NCBI RefSeq assembly: GCF_036588685.1 | Contig: NC_086383.1 | Location: 38,386,171-38,450,170 of the forward strand | Origin: Mytilus trossulus | Lineage: Eukaryota; Mollusca; Bivalvia; Mytilida; Mytilidae | DNA: 64,000 bases | Reading direction: 5' to 3' | In this document: in pieces, positions 46,101 to 55,446 of the stretch | Position numbering within the stretch: position 1 is the stretch's first letter | How the letters are laid out: the number at the start of each line of letters is the position of its first letter | The notes under the pieces: generated by a model | Databases searched by the model: none | What the model was told of the DNA's origin: nothing | The model's input: the letters and a program-made list of their open reading frames with translations, nothing else | Made by a program: the position numbers and the translations under genes

Positions 46101-47721
46101 GATTTTCTTACCCCAGGAGTAGATTACCTTAGCCGTATTTGGCACAATTTTTTGGAATTTTGGATCCTCAATGCTCTTCAACTTTGTATTTGTTTGCCTT
46201 TTTAACTATTTTGATCTGAGCGTCACTGATGAGTCTTATGTAGACGAAACGCGCGTATGGCGTATAAAATTATAATCCTGGTACTTTTGATAACTATTTG
46301 ATAACTATTCAACTATGCCATTAGTTAAAAAGCCTCCTTGTTACCAGTAATGCTCTCTGAAAGAAATCATTATAAGAAATACAAGTCAGGCAATATCGTA
46401 TGAATTATGAGGCATATTCCAGGTACGCAGGCGCTGCTGGAATATTGCTAAGTAGAAATAATAAGTTTACAATTATGAAGCTGAAATCGAAATATGCTTT
46501 ACATTCGTATGAATAATCTTACTTTTGCATGGTTGACATGCACACTACACTTAATCAAAATTCTATACAATCGAATATTACTTTTTCCATATCAAAATCT
46601 TGCTATGAACAAGTTTCTTAATTGTTGTTCTTCAACATAATATCTTTTATTGACTAATTTGTTATTGTACATGTTGTTTGAAAAAATCAAAAACTAACAT
46701 AAATATGATTAACAATTTGTCTTTTCGTCCAGAAAATATACAATTGATTATTCATAACACAATACTGTCTTTTCTCTGAATATATCAAGATGGTATGATA
46801 TGCAGTAAGTATCATTTAGGACGCTGGCTTGTCTTGTTTTAGAATTTTTGTCAGATTTTCGGAATCCTCTGGTTTTATCCATTGGAATGCCTTGAAAAAA
46901 TTTGCCCGGTGACTCCCATTTTCTTTTTGTAAATCTTTTACATGTATAATGATTAGCCATCTGTAAAAGTCTTATAAAATTTAATTACTTTTTACTAGTT
47001 TTTGAGAACTTCAACTTGTCAATGACAAAGCTATGAAAAGTCAAGAGAGATTATTTTCCCGCCAAAATTTCAATGGCTAATATCTCGAAAACAAGCACGG
47101 TGACATATATATTGTTTTGGCTCTTTGAATTCCTTTATTAATCTCCTATCTATATAAACTAGTGTTTTCAAAAATTCATTACTCTAAAACTGAGAAGCGA
47201 ACTCCCTTAAGACACAACACTACATGTAGTCACAATAAAGTCAGAACTTAACTTGCAGGAAAACAAAGAACCCATCTAACGAACGAATGTGTAAAAAAAG
47301 ATACAATATTACGTTATTTTATATATTAGGTGCAAGTAATCCTATAAAACTGTATCACTTATAAGAACTTGGATGGATTTAAAGCAGAGAGGTTTCATTT
47401 TAGTATAAACATTGTTCCATAAAACAACTAAAATGTGCATAACAATCATATTTTTTGTCTTTTTCCCTAGGAACTGCAACTATAATCAATGGGATAAATT
47501 TACAACCGAAGGACGTTCTAATGTGGTTGACTGGATCTACTATTGTGCCAGCCATAGGTTTCCATAAACCTATTGATATTTATTTTTCAAGTAAAAGAAC
47601 TTTTGTAAATACGTGTGCCCTAGTCCTAAAACTGAAGACACAACCTCATCTTTCCCCTGCAGATGCTGTGTCATATTATACAGAACTCATTATCAATAGT
47701 CAAACTTTCACGAAAGTATAG
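28191..47721 (+). CDS. NCD1-like plus HECT domain E3 ubiquitin ligase, 649 residues, 14 exons
   Basis: Coding exons: 28191-28290, 29165-29302, 30094-30170, 30594-30650, 31170-31250, 31947-32027, 35686-35727, 36390-36553, 37571-37648, 38971-39245, 40911-41125, 43870-44056, 45349-45552, 47471-47721. All use GT/AG and sum to 1950 nt in compatible phases. An in-frame TAA just upstream supports the start. Residues 9-79 (VLQKVNLLQYYDSFI, DKKPLHVRRFKTILSEW) closely resemble the SAM-like NCD1 domain of NAB co-repressors. Residues 80-272 are polar linker, including two tandem 27-residue repeats. The HECT domain spans about 295-649: FIGEDGVDIGGLRREFW in the N-lobe, FFHLGQLIALSI, LTGS near 586 and NTCALVLKL, with Cys615 as the predicted thioester cysteine. 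It looks closest to the G2E3-like HECT group. It should transfer ubiquitin to substrates chosen by the N-terminus. Exon 4 uses a weak donor (AAT|GTAGGA) because the stronger one breaks frame, and it may be skipped. Confidence 0.85.
28455..28860. repeat. Intronic repeat with two tandem units of about 180 bp
   Basis: CACTATCATTTTCC...ACTTTAATTTGGCATTAAAA...GTGTACTAAGTTTCAAGTTGA...GACTTCAACTT is followed by a second, similar unit ending at a CGGAGGCACAGACCAGAAAAC block. It lies in intron 1 of the HECT gene. Class unknown. Confidence 0.55.
31518..31705 (+). mobile_element. Retrozyme-like repeat, degenerate, in HECT intron 5
   Basis: Alignable with the clean insertion at 46099-46307: AAGATTTTATTATCCC, CAGTACCTTAACGGTATTTGG, GTCCTGAATGCTCTTCAAC, then the ribozyme region, then TTTTAAATTATAA. 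Its 3' part is abutted by an R3 copy starting at about 31705. Confidence 0.6.
31646..31689 (+). ncRNA. Hammerhead ribozyme, degenerate (family A)
   Basis: Stem I GCGTCA/TGGCGT and the cleavage triplet GTC are intact. The core reads CTGGTGA instead of CTGATGA, and the second box reads GACA instead of GAAA. Stem II is GCCT/AGAC with one mismatch. Expected to be inactive. Confidence 0.6.
31705..31885 (-). repeat. Dispersed repeat R3, copy in HECT intron 5 (reverse)
   Basis: GGAAGATGTGATGTGAGTGCC through TACGGCTTTCAACACGGAAC to AAGCTATAAAGGGCCC, matching 9860-10030. Confidence 0.65.
32028..34857. other. Long intron 6 of the HECT gene, first part
   Basis: No exon found. A G-rich non-repetitive patch lies at about 32520-32640. 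A 176-residue open frame at 33360-33890 has no domain, repeats the short unit TTAAATACTTACACAC twice and lacks splice context, so I treat it as chance. R8 recurs at about 34165. Confidence 0.45.
34858..35035. mobile_element. Foldback (palindromic) element
   Basis: The two halves are inverted copies over about 70-80 bp. The left has AGATAATGCATATTGTAAGG, TTGTTGTAGAACACACC and TCGGGGTGTCA. The right has TGACACCCCTCGGTGTATTC, TACGACAAAA and ATATGCATTATCT. The centre carries AAAGACCTACTTACGGTCGGTCTTTC, itself a small hairpin. It lies in HECT intron 6. A single right arm recurs at 37757-37840. Confidence 0.75.
36561..36745 (+). mobile_element. Retrozyme-like repeat, strongly degenerate, in HECT intron 8
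   Basis: TTTTACCTTAGCCCTATAAAG, then AGGTCCTTTAAGCTCTTCATC and GTACTTGGTTGGCAA parallel the region upstream of the ribozyme in the clean copy. A mutated ribozyme follows. It starts immediately after exon 8. Confidence 0.5.
36661..36704 (+). ncRNA. Hammerhead ribozyme, degenerate (family A relative)
   Basis: Stem I GAGTCA/TGGCT pairs and stem II GTCA/TGAC with loop CATGT pairs. The core reads CTAATGA (a required G changed), the second box reads ATAA and the cleavage triplet reads CTC. Inactive by consensus. Confidence 0.45.
37757..37840. repeat. Solo arm of the foldback element
   Basis: GGTCGGTCTTTCATTTGATC, CTGACACCCCTCGGTGTG and ATATGCATTATCT match the right half of 34858-35035. The left half is absent. 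Confidence 0.7.
38220..38780. repeat. Intronic repeat with two related units
   Basis: In HECT intron 9. GAGATAAAGACCTAGGGTCT...GATTTGAGGTC...GTCCTAGGTC recurs about 260 bp later as AAAGTCCTAGGGTCTTTTG...AAGGTCCTGGG. I recall this type as a common bivalve intergenic repeat. No coding capacity. Confidence 0.5.
39950..40240 (-). repeat. Probable dispersed repeat in HECT intron 10
   Basis: Contains GAAGTACATGTACATCGG, ATAATGAATCTTTCTAGCAT and ATGCCTCATCAGAGAAG, a composition I recall from mussel repeats. There is no second copy in the window to confirm it. The minus-strand frame here is unsupported. Confidence 0.35.
41126..43869. other. Long intron 11 of the HECT gene
   Basis: No exon found. 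It includes an inverted pair AATGCTTCTTTTTGTAA / TTACAAAAAGAAGCATT at about 42086-42175, which may be a small foldback element, and several unsupported short frames. Confidence 0.4.
46099..46307 (+). mobile_element. Retrozyme-like insertion with 8-bp target-site duplication
   Basis: A 209-bp element flanked on both sides by TTCAACTA (46091-46098 and 46308-46315). The empty site is visible in the related R4 copy at about 53495. It contains TTACCCCAGGAGTAGATTACC, CAATGCTCTTCAACTTTG and the hammerhead at 46220-46263, and ends GATAACTATTTGATAACTA. Hammerhead-bearing small non-autonomous retroelements (retrozymes) have been described in plants and metazoans including bivalves. The assignment here rests on the ribozyme plus the duplication. 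Confidence 0.7.
46220..46263 (+). ncRNA. Type I hammerhead ribozyme, intact core
   Basis: Stem I GCGTCA/TGGCGT (wobbles allowed); core CTGATGA; stem II GTCT/AGAC with loop TATGT; box GAAA; a very short stem III ACG/CGT with a two-base loop; cleavage triplet GTA. GTA satisfies the NUH rule but is usually slower than GTC. Predicted cleavage is after 46257 on the plus-strand transcript. The element lies in the sense orientation of the HECT gene intron. Confidence 0.75.
46806..47212. mobile_element. MITE-like element R6, copy 2 (reverse)
   Basis: Reverse-complement relative of 8574-8974. It ends GAAGCGAACTCCCTTAAG and includes GGAATCCTCTGGTTTTATCC and GCTAATATCTCGAAAACAAGC. It lies in HECT intron 13. 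The minus-strand frame at 46748-46960 comes from it. Confidence 0.6.
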
Positions 47722-47944
47722 AAACATTCAATAATTTTGCATTAATTCACCAGTGTAGGGACCTCAAGCGGTCCAAAATGAGAAAAGATGAAGGAGTAAT
47801 ACCACCATTGATTTTCCCTTTTAGTCTTTATTCAATTTCACTTTTTTTTAAATTTGTAGAATCTATATTTGTTTTAAATGAGTGAAGTTTTATCCTATTC
47901 AATACTATAGATCAAAATCTCATAACCTTTTATTGCATATTGGT

Positions 47945-48116
47945 AAATAAGCAACACAATTGTACCAGCAGTAGATTACCATAAACCTTTTGGTAGAGAC
48001 CTTTTTTAAATATTTCGTGCAATGGTCCTAAAACTGAAGAGGCAATCTGATATATCCCCAGCAGTTGCTGTGTCTGCTAAGCTCTTAATCAACAGTTTAA
48101 CCTTAACAAAATGATT
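47945..48116 (+). pseudogene. Decayed duplicate of the last HECT exon
   Basis: About 225 bp after the HECT stop codon, sequence aligns with the last exon: ATTGTACCAGCAGTAGATTACC, CATAAACCTTTTGG, TGGTCCTAAAACTGAAGAGGC, CCCCAGCAGTTGCTGTGTC and AATCAACAGTTTAACCTTAAC, in the same order as in 47545-47715. Deletions shift the frame and the segment around the catalytic cysteine is lost, so it cannot encode a functional C-lobe. It is either a tandem exon duplication or the remnant of a duplicated gene. Confidence 0.75.
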
Positions 48117-49075
48117 ATGGAGATATAAATTCGTATGTACATGTACATTAAGAAAATTGACTACTAATTTAGTTCATCCATTTAAGATTATTAACTCTAT
48201 TTTAATTTTAATTCCAATGTATACCCTAACATGTATCTCCCAATTAAAATATTGTGTTACGGAACATGAGAATAAATTCGACTAGAGTGAAGATTTCCAT
48301 GAATGATACCGACTCAATGAAAAACCGGGGTATTTCAACTAAGACAAGAAAAGAGTAGAGCTTCAGAACTTTCCTACACTATGTTTCAACTTCAAATTTT
48401 AAGAAATGCTTATCTAACTGCTAAGAAATAAAAGGCAATGTAAATACAAACCAAACAAAACTGTCTATAATACTGTTAATTCAGAAATAATACGTGTATT
48501 TTCTAAGCATTTTTTTTTTAAATAACAGATCGAGATCATTTATTCAGATATCACACAAATCAGCAAAGTTTCAGAAATAAGAATGCGGGTTCTAATTGTT
48601 GTGATTTTTTCATTTCATAACAATTTCTAGAGTAACAGAATTTAGCGTCAAATATCCCTTATTAGTATGTTTTACTGTATTGAATCTAAACAACGTCTTT
48701 CGCTTTAGTTAATATTCGAAATGACAATAAAGCAAAGTCAACAAAATATTAATTCGTTGTGATTAGACTACTAGGTTATATGTTCGTCTCAATATATCCT
48801 TTATTTCCACAGATTTTTAGGGCACATCTGCCTTGGTTTAATATGTCATTCGCTTTCTGGTGACAAACGTTCCTCTCTCTGTCGACCTATATAGATATTA
48901 AATCAGACTATATCAACATACGAGTACCATGACTAAAAACAACTATCATTAACAATGACGTTACAACTAGAGACTGAACACAACCGACCGCGTCAAAACT
49001 GGAAATGAGCTAACGTGCTAAGATTACTTAGTAGTTCCCTGCTGCATGTAAAGCACCCATTGTGTTATATATTTA
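48117..49075. other. Intergenic, nothing recognised
   Basis: AT-rich DNA without a supported open frame. Confidence 0.4.
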
Positions 49076-49165
49076 TTGAGAATAGAAACGGCTCCTGACT
49101 GGGACATGCACAAAATAAGGTGGGGCTTCACACTTTTTGTGAGATCTCAACCCTCCCTCTTTACC
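49076..49165 (+). repeat. R2 fragment, internally deleted
   Basis: The R2 start (ATTGAGAATAGAAACGG) is joined directly to the R2 tail (CTCCTGACTGGGACATGCAC, GAGATCTCAACCC). The roughly 200-bp body is missing. Confidence 0.5.
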
Positions 49166-50276
49166 TCTTTCATATGCATAATAAATAAACACACAAAAAA
49201 ATATAAAACATAAAATATCTGAGGACTACTATCAGTTACTGACTTGACAGTTTCATACCTCTGTTATATTGATTGAAAGATTATGACTTCACCATATGAA
49301 AATTAGGCACAGCGCCTCCCGTCAGGGATTGAATATCATTCCATGAAAAGATGTATGTGCAGAACATTACCCGTAGCATGCCTTCAACTGGTTTGAGAAT
49401 AAATACGTATTATTCCATTGCACAGATCGATATTCATTTCAAAAAAATGTCACCTTCAATTACCTGACAACAGTATCGTATCTATAGTTTTTCTTAACCT
49501 TTTAGGAGACTGCATACATTTTTGAGCTTATATAGCATGTTACCACAATTTCATCAAACAAAATTAATTTATAGGTTAGTTAGGATAATATTAAAGATCT
49601 GTATAAGACACTTCTTAAAAAGAAAATCCCCAAAATACCGAACTAAGAGGAAAATCTAATTGGAAAGTCCATAATCACATGGCAAATCAAAAGACAAAAC
49701 ATATCAATCCTCTCACTTTGATGACAGTCTCAGCAAATTCCGTAATATTTACAATGATGCGTGTGAACTAAACAGACGTAATAAATAAAATAATCAAAAT
49801 ATGGGTACAGCAGTTATCATCTTGTACAATTTTAAAAGGAACAATTTAACAGAACACAAACCGTCTATCTAAAAACGTGTCTGACGTAAGAAAATTGTAT
49901 ACCTCACATATATGTGTCGTTCAATGTTTATACAAACAATTTTAAAATTTCACATGGGCAATTTTAGCATACAGGGTTAAAAAAATCAAAAGTATGTAGA
50001 AATGAATTTCAGAAATAGACCGAGATTTAACATAGTCCAAAAGTTATGTAATAGAATTTATGAGAAACCATAAATAGTTCATTCCACTACGCAATTAAAA
50101 AATATTGACGTTAGTGGTTCAACGCATTCAGGAATTGTGTCCAGTCTTGGGCGATTAAACCTCCAAATTATTTTTACATTGGTAAGCGATTGGGTCAAAT
50201 TTATCACTCAAGACTTCGTATGCAATGCAGTTCTGTAAATCATCATCTGTGTTAAAAATATAGTGGATTCGCCACT
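49166..50276. other. Intergenic, nothing recognised
   Basis: No open frame or repeat could be matched here. Confidence 0.4.
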
Positions 50277-50480
50277 TTGTTTATGTACTGCTATAGAAAC
50301 GACAGCGCACTACTTGTTGTATGCCCGCGTTTTCACATTATGCGTGAACAGCATTTTTATAATATCAATATAATACATTTTTTGTCGGAAGAAATCTTGC
50401 TACACGGTTCAACGGACTTCAGCTACGAACAAAACATTGAAATATTCTTTGGAGTTCAAACATTTATACTCAGTAGTAAA
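50277..50480 (+). pseudogene. Fragment of a LINE-type retroelement C-terminus
   Basis: The frame reads LLVVCPRFHIMREQHF, then ILLHGSTDFSYEQNIEIF and GVQTFI. This matches my memory of the region after the last zinc-knuckle in invertebrate non-LTR reverse transcriptases (a 'HFL-x-CP-x-F/Y-x2-R' motif, then 'LLYG...D...F..V..FI'). It has no start context and is only a tail fragment. Confidence 0.5.
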
Positions 50481-51052
50481 ATATTTGTCATTGATAGCAC
50501 ACATCTTGTTCAACAAGTAATACTTATATCTTAAATAATTGTATCCGTACAAAAGCATTCACTTTATTATTGAATTTCCGATGTATATTTTTTTTCTTTT
50601 GTCTTGTGTGTCACAACCTTATTATATGTTTTTTTTTTTTTCTTTCCATCTAGTGTAACCTTGTTATTTGTTATAACATTTTACTCCTTGAGTATTACAA
50701 TATGAAATGTTCTTATTAGGAAACGGATTAATATAAGCTAAGAGCTTGTTTCTGGATCCTTTTAACTATTTCACATGTATTATCATGTAAATGCGTATGT
50801 ATGTACCTGAATATAAATAATAATAATATGTTTACACTAACGTATTTTCTAATTCTAATAGAAATATATCATAATGACATATACTAGAACAATACCATAC
50901 TGACGGGATATTTTAAAGTATAGCGTCACGTTATAAGAATCAAAGAAACACAAAAAGTCGCATATACAAAACATTGAAGTGATGTTTAAGTACCGATGCC
51001 ATGCAAAACGGATATCACATAAAACAATCCAACAGTAAAAGTAATATTAATA

Positions 51053-51420
51053 TTAGAACAAAGACAAACGAAAAAAACAATATAACACATTAAGATGATA
51101 GACAACATCAGAACGTAAAATATATGCATCAAGACCATCATGTATTATTTGTGAAGTTGATACGGAATATTTATCAACAAGGTCTTGGTACCTTTCGTTG
51201 AACTTTTTTAGAAAAAGGACGAGACGTTCTTTGACATACCCATGGTTCATCAACTTTCTCCTCAGACATTGATGACGTTTTACAAAGTCTGAGTAGGAGC
51301 TGCAAGCTCTTTAATATCGAATAAGTTCGGAAATATATATCCCATATGCAGGTGAAGTTGATAATCTGATAACCTGATAAAGTCATACTCGGGCACATTG
51401 AAATTAAACAATTTCCAATA
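51053..51420 (-). pseudogene. Reverse-transcriptase-type repeat, C-terminal tail
   Basis: Minus-strand frames give SGYQIINFTCIWDIYF, then after frame changes MNHGYVKERLVLFLKKF and NERYQDLVDKYSVS. The order 'L..KL..QG', 'RL...L.KFYGR..DLV..Y.VS' is a tail I recall in repetitive invertebrate reverse-transcriptase proteins. At least two frameshifts make it non-functional. Related fragments are at 20385-20635 and 63740-63840. Confidence 0.6.
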
Positions 51421-52469
51421 AAAAAAACCTTAATTTCTAAACGTTGTGGTCTTTTGACGCGAACTCATTGTTTTGCCTTTAATGAATCTTAATGAAAAGG
51501 AACATGAACATAAAAAATCGGAAGTGGAAAATTTAGTTTGCATTTACATTAAAGTGATAATAGTACACTTTGCAAATCTATGAAATTTTGCCAATGGACG
51601 TTAAGCATGTATTATCATAACTCATTTAAGTAAGATTAACTTACATAACACATGTACCTTACTAATATTTGAAAAACTAAATTTAAGATGAGATAAAAAT
51701 ATCAGCCGTTTTATGCATTTTTTAAGTTTACTATAAGATTGGTTGTTTTATCATTTATTTTTTTTCTCCTGGAAAATGTTATGCAAGCACAGACTTTTCC
51801 TCAAATGTAAATGATTAAGGGCCGAAAATGTTTTTTATTTTGATCAAACTTGGGTAATTTTTTTTCTAAAATCGTAAGATATCGTTAAAAACCAAACAAG
51901 TCACCAAGAAAAACCCATTGGATAATAGATATCCAAGTGCAGTACAATAATAAGAAGAAACCGAACTGAAATTGGACAAACTTTGTTGGTTCATAAATAG
52001 TTTTTATAAAACACCATTTAAGTAGATGATTTTTTTTTGTCAAAAAAAAGGATTGACGGTAATATTGACTGCTTTTAGTACTTTACATTCTTCAGTTGTT
52101 ATTTGGAAAATCCTGCAAAATACCTATCCCTAAACAAAAAGAAGCACGTGGTACATATTTTTAGACAATAACGTTATCAAGTATCATTTCATCAAGTATT
52201 TACATAAATAACAACATTACATTTAAAATCAGGTGTTTCATAAATTTTGATGGCTTATCTTGCAATATTTTTGATATGTCAAGGTCGTTTAAAATGTACG
52301 TTTTAATAACAAAAGATTACACAGTCAAGTCAGTATACAAAGTTCATTCATCTACGAGTGCATTTAGTTTAAAGAAGACAGGTCAGGTCAATTTTTTTAT
52401 TTGATTTGGTAACAAACGTAAAACCAATTTGATGCGTTGCCGAGATGATGTACTCAAACATACCACATA
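51421..52469. other. Intergenic, nothing recognised
   Basis: AT-rich; no supported feature. Confidence 0.4.
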
Positions 52470-52800
52470 ATTAAATTACTGCAATGAATTATTGAATGAC
52501 TGAATAAATAAATAAATTATTTAATGAATTAATTAATGAATAAATGAATGAATAAATGAATGAATTAAGGAATGACAAAATGAATGAATGAATGAATGAA
52601 TGAATGAATGAATGAATGAATGAATGAATGAACGAATGAAAAAATGAATGAATGAATGAAGGAAGGAAGGAAGGAAGGAAGGAAGGAAGGAAGGAATGAA
52701 TGAATGATTGATTGAATGAATGAACGAAAGAATAAATGAATGAATGAATGAATGAATGAAAGAATAGATGAATAGACGGATGAACGAATCAATATCCGAT
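52470..52800. repeat. (GAAT)n / (GGAA)n tetranucleotide array
   Basis: A long run of GAAT units with an inner block of about ten GGAA units (about 52660-52695). The Ser/His/Phe-rich minus-strand frame (52565-52792) is a by-product. Confidence 0.9.
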
Positions 52801-53094
52801 TTTAAAAAATCAATCCACAGTCGTTTTAAACTATTCCATTATATATATATATATATAGTTGCAAATATTTTACACAAGTAGTAATTCAAAACGAATGAAT
52901 ATATCATATCTGATAATCTTTACAAAAATATAGGAATCAAAATACAAGAAAATTCAGATAGAAGCTATCTAGAAAAGGAGATCACTTCACAAAACTAGGT
53001 CTTTTTTTGTCAGTGCTTGGTTGATTTTCGTTAATTTCATGTAGGGTACGATTTCTTAATGGTTTTATGAGTTCGTATTTCACTATATTATATA

Positions 53095-53705
53095 ATTGAG
53101 GGACGATAGATACCAAAGGGACAGTCAAACTCGTAAATCTAAAACAAACTGACAACGCCATGGCTAAAAATGACAAAGACAAACAGAAAAACAATAATAC
53201 ACATGACACAACATAGAAACTAAAGAATAAACAACACGAACCCCACCAAAAACTAGGGGTGATCTCAGGTGCTCCGGAAGGGTAAGCAGATCCTGCTCCA
53301 CATGCGGCACCCGTCGTGTTACTTATGTGATTACAAATTCGGTAAACAGTCTAATTCGGTAGGTCAAATTCATGAAAGGGAAGGGGATTTTAGTTACGAC
53401 GTAAGGAACATATCCGATATCATTTGTGAAACGGTTATTCCATAACGGTCAACCAACTCGTGATGGCGTCCGTAAAATTTACGAAGGGATGATCTCAACT
53501 TCACCATTTGGAACTCTTGGTTAAATAGCTTCCTTGTGAGCAGTTACCCTCTATCAAGAAAATCATGTTAGGAAATGCAAGTACGGGAATATCGTATCAA
53601 TTGGGAGATATATACCCCGTATGCAGGTGCTGCTGGAATGTTGCTACTTAGAAATGGAAAGTTCACAATTGGAAAGCTGAAAGCATCTCTTTTGTCGTTA
53701 AGTTT
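53095..53705 (+). repeat. Repeat R4, longest copy
   Basis: About 610 bp from GGGACGATAGATACCAAAGG to GGAAAGCTGAAAGCATCTC. Partial copies are at 15505-15775 (reverse), 16676-16905, and 45655-46500 (split). No conserved protein frame across copies. Class unknown. Confidence 0.65.
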
Positions 53706-53706
53706 T

Positions 53707-53842
53707 GTCTTCAACCGACCATATAATCTTCTGCTAATAAAATGTATAAAACCGAAGTGTTATGTGTATTTTTTGTCTTCAACCGACCATATAATCTTCT
53801 GCTAATAAAATGTATAAAACCGAAGTGTTATGTGTATTTTTT
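53707..53842. repeat. Perfect 68-bp tandem duplication
   Basis: The unit beginning GTCTTCAACCGACCATATAA and ending GAAGTGTTATGTGTATTTTT occurs twice head to tail with no visible difference, so it is young or maintained by conversion. Confidence 0.85.
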
Positions 53843-55060
53843 GGATATACATTTTTCAATGAAGCAATGGCAAATTGATGGCTTTGTGACCATTTTGAAA
53901 AAAAATAATGTGAATGGATGTGTTTATATCTGAAAACTAATTTTATTTAGTATCTACCTTGTTTAAAGAAACGTTAAACCACAAAACAAGACTACATGCT
54001 TAATTGGTTTTAATCAATTTGAAATTCTTTACCTAACAATCTAATAAATGATAAACTTATAAATTATGAAACCTAGGTTGTAGCTTTAAAAAAGATATGA
54101 AAACACCTTAACTGAAGATTTACAAATAAAATTTATAAAGTATTGTTCTTATAATATGTATTTAGCACGTACTTACATCTTCTCGTCCAATCAAATTGTT
54201 TGAATCTGCTTTCTAATTGTCAAAGTATATACTTTTCCAGTGTACTAGGTAACAACGAATGAATGACTACATGGGTAAGATTTCATTATATCGTAATCAA
54301 GATATTACACCAAAAATTGCTACCGGCTATTTTGAAATAAATTCTGTGTTCCAAATTTAACTAAATAGTTTGTAATTAGTTTTCAAACAAATTTTTAACA
54401 TCATACTAAACTATTTTTTAATAGTCTCTTTATACCTTGATTAAAGTACAACTCCATCTAAAATTTGTAATCCTGTATCTTTTATGCAATTACTTTGTAC
54501 ATAAAAAGAGTCAACCATGAACCTTTTGAAGGGAAATTATTTATAAAGCAATTTGATATATTTCGTTATTAATTGGTCGATCATTGCCTAATGTCCAGTG
54601 AAAAATATTTCATGCATGTAAACTTTCCACTAGACTACCTATGGTACATGCCAGGGGCAGATCCAGCCATTTTTTAAAGGTGTTTCAACCAAGATATTGT
54701 AGGAGATCCAACTGTTTGTACTCATTCAAAAGCATTTTCAATATAGTTTCACTTTTTATGTGAAATTTAACCTGGGTTTTCAAGAATGTAAAGCTTCCAC
54801 TGCAATTTAAGAATTGTCTGCTTTTGGTAATTTATCTTGTCATCTTACCAAGTAAATAAGTACATGTAAAGTAAAACACCGCTTTATATTTATAAACATA
54901 CTTACACAAGCAGCTACAATCTTTTCATTCTAAATTTCAAGGGCCTTTTGAAATCCCATTTTTGGAATGATATTAGTGCGTAAATGAGCTACATCTAGTC
55001 AGCCAAAATATATCAATAGACTAATTACAGGATTACTCAAGTTGTAAATATGTGCTAAAT
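53843..55060. other. Intergenic, no gene recognised
   Basis: A diverged R8 fragment lies at about 54575. Otherwise AT-rich sequence without supported features. Confidence 0.4.
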
Positions 55061-55165
55061 TAGATAGTGTATAGAAAGGTATATAATATGAAACTCAGAG
55101 CTCGGGGCAAGCTCCTCACTCTAAGTATCATATTATATACATTTTTATACACTTACCGACACGTA
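55061..55165. repeat. Hairpin-forming inverted repeat
   Basis: AGTGTATAGAAAGGTATATA and ATATGA pair with TCATATTATATACATTTTTA and TACACTT across a loop containing CTCAGAGCTCGGGGCAAGC. Probably a small foldback element. Confidence 0.6.
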
Positions 55166-55446
55166 AACACACACAAACAAAAAAGGTAAATTCTCATATT
55201 TCAGTCATAAGTATCTTTATACAAACGTAAATGAATAAAAAACGAAGTATTAAAGTAAAACTAAAACATGTACAAAGTAAACATTTGTTTTTGTTGAATA
55301 ATTAAACCACTATTTGCATTTATCACATATTCATCAATACTAGTATATAAAGACACACATGTACATGTAAGAAAGTAAAAGCATTTTACAGACTACGCTC
55401 CTTATTCACTACAAAAATTACTCACAAATAACATGCAAGTTAGGAT

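Larger units (their letters stand above)
45655..46500 (+). repeat. Repeat R4, copy split by a retrozyme-like insertion
   Basis: R4 sequence (CATATCCGACTTCATCTGTG, AAACGGTTATTC, GATGGCGTCCGTAAAATTTA) runs to about 46098 and resumes at 46316 (TTAAAAAGCCTCCTTGTTAC, then GCTGCTGGAATATTGCTAAG). It is collinear with 53095-53705, with about 209 foreign bases between. It lies in intron 13 of the HECT gene. Confidence 0.7.

Noticed and set aside
52565..52792. Ser/His/Phe repeat protein frame
   Set aside because: A direct translation of the GAAT/GGAA tetranucleotide array.
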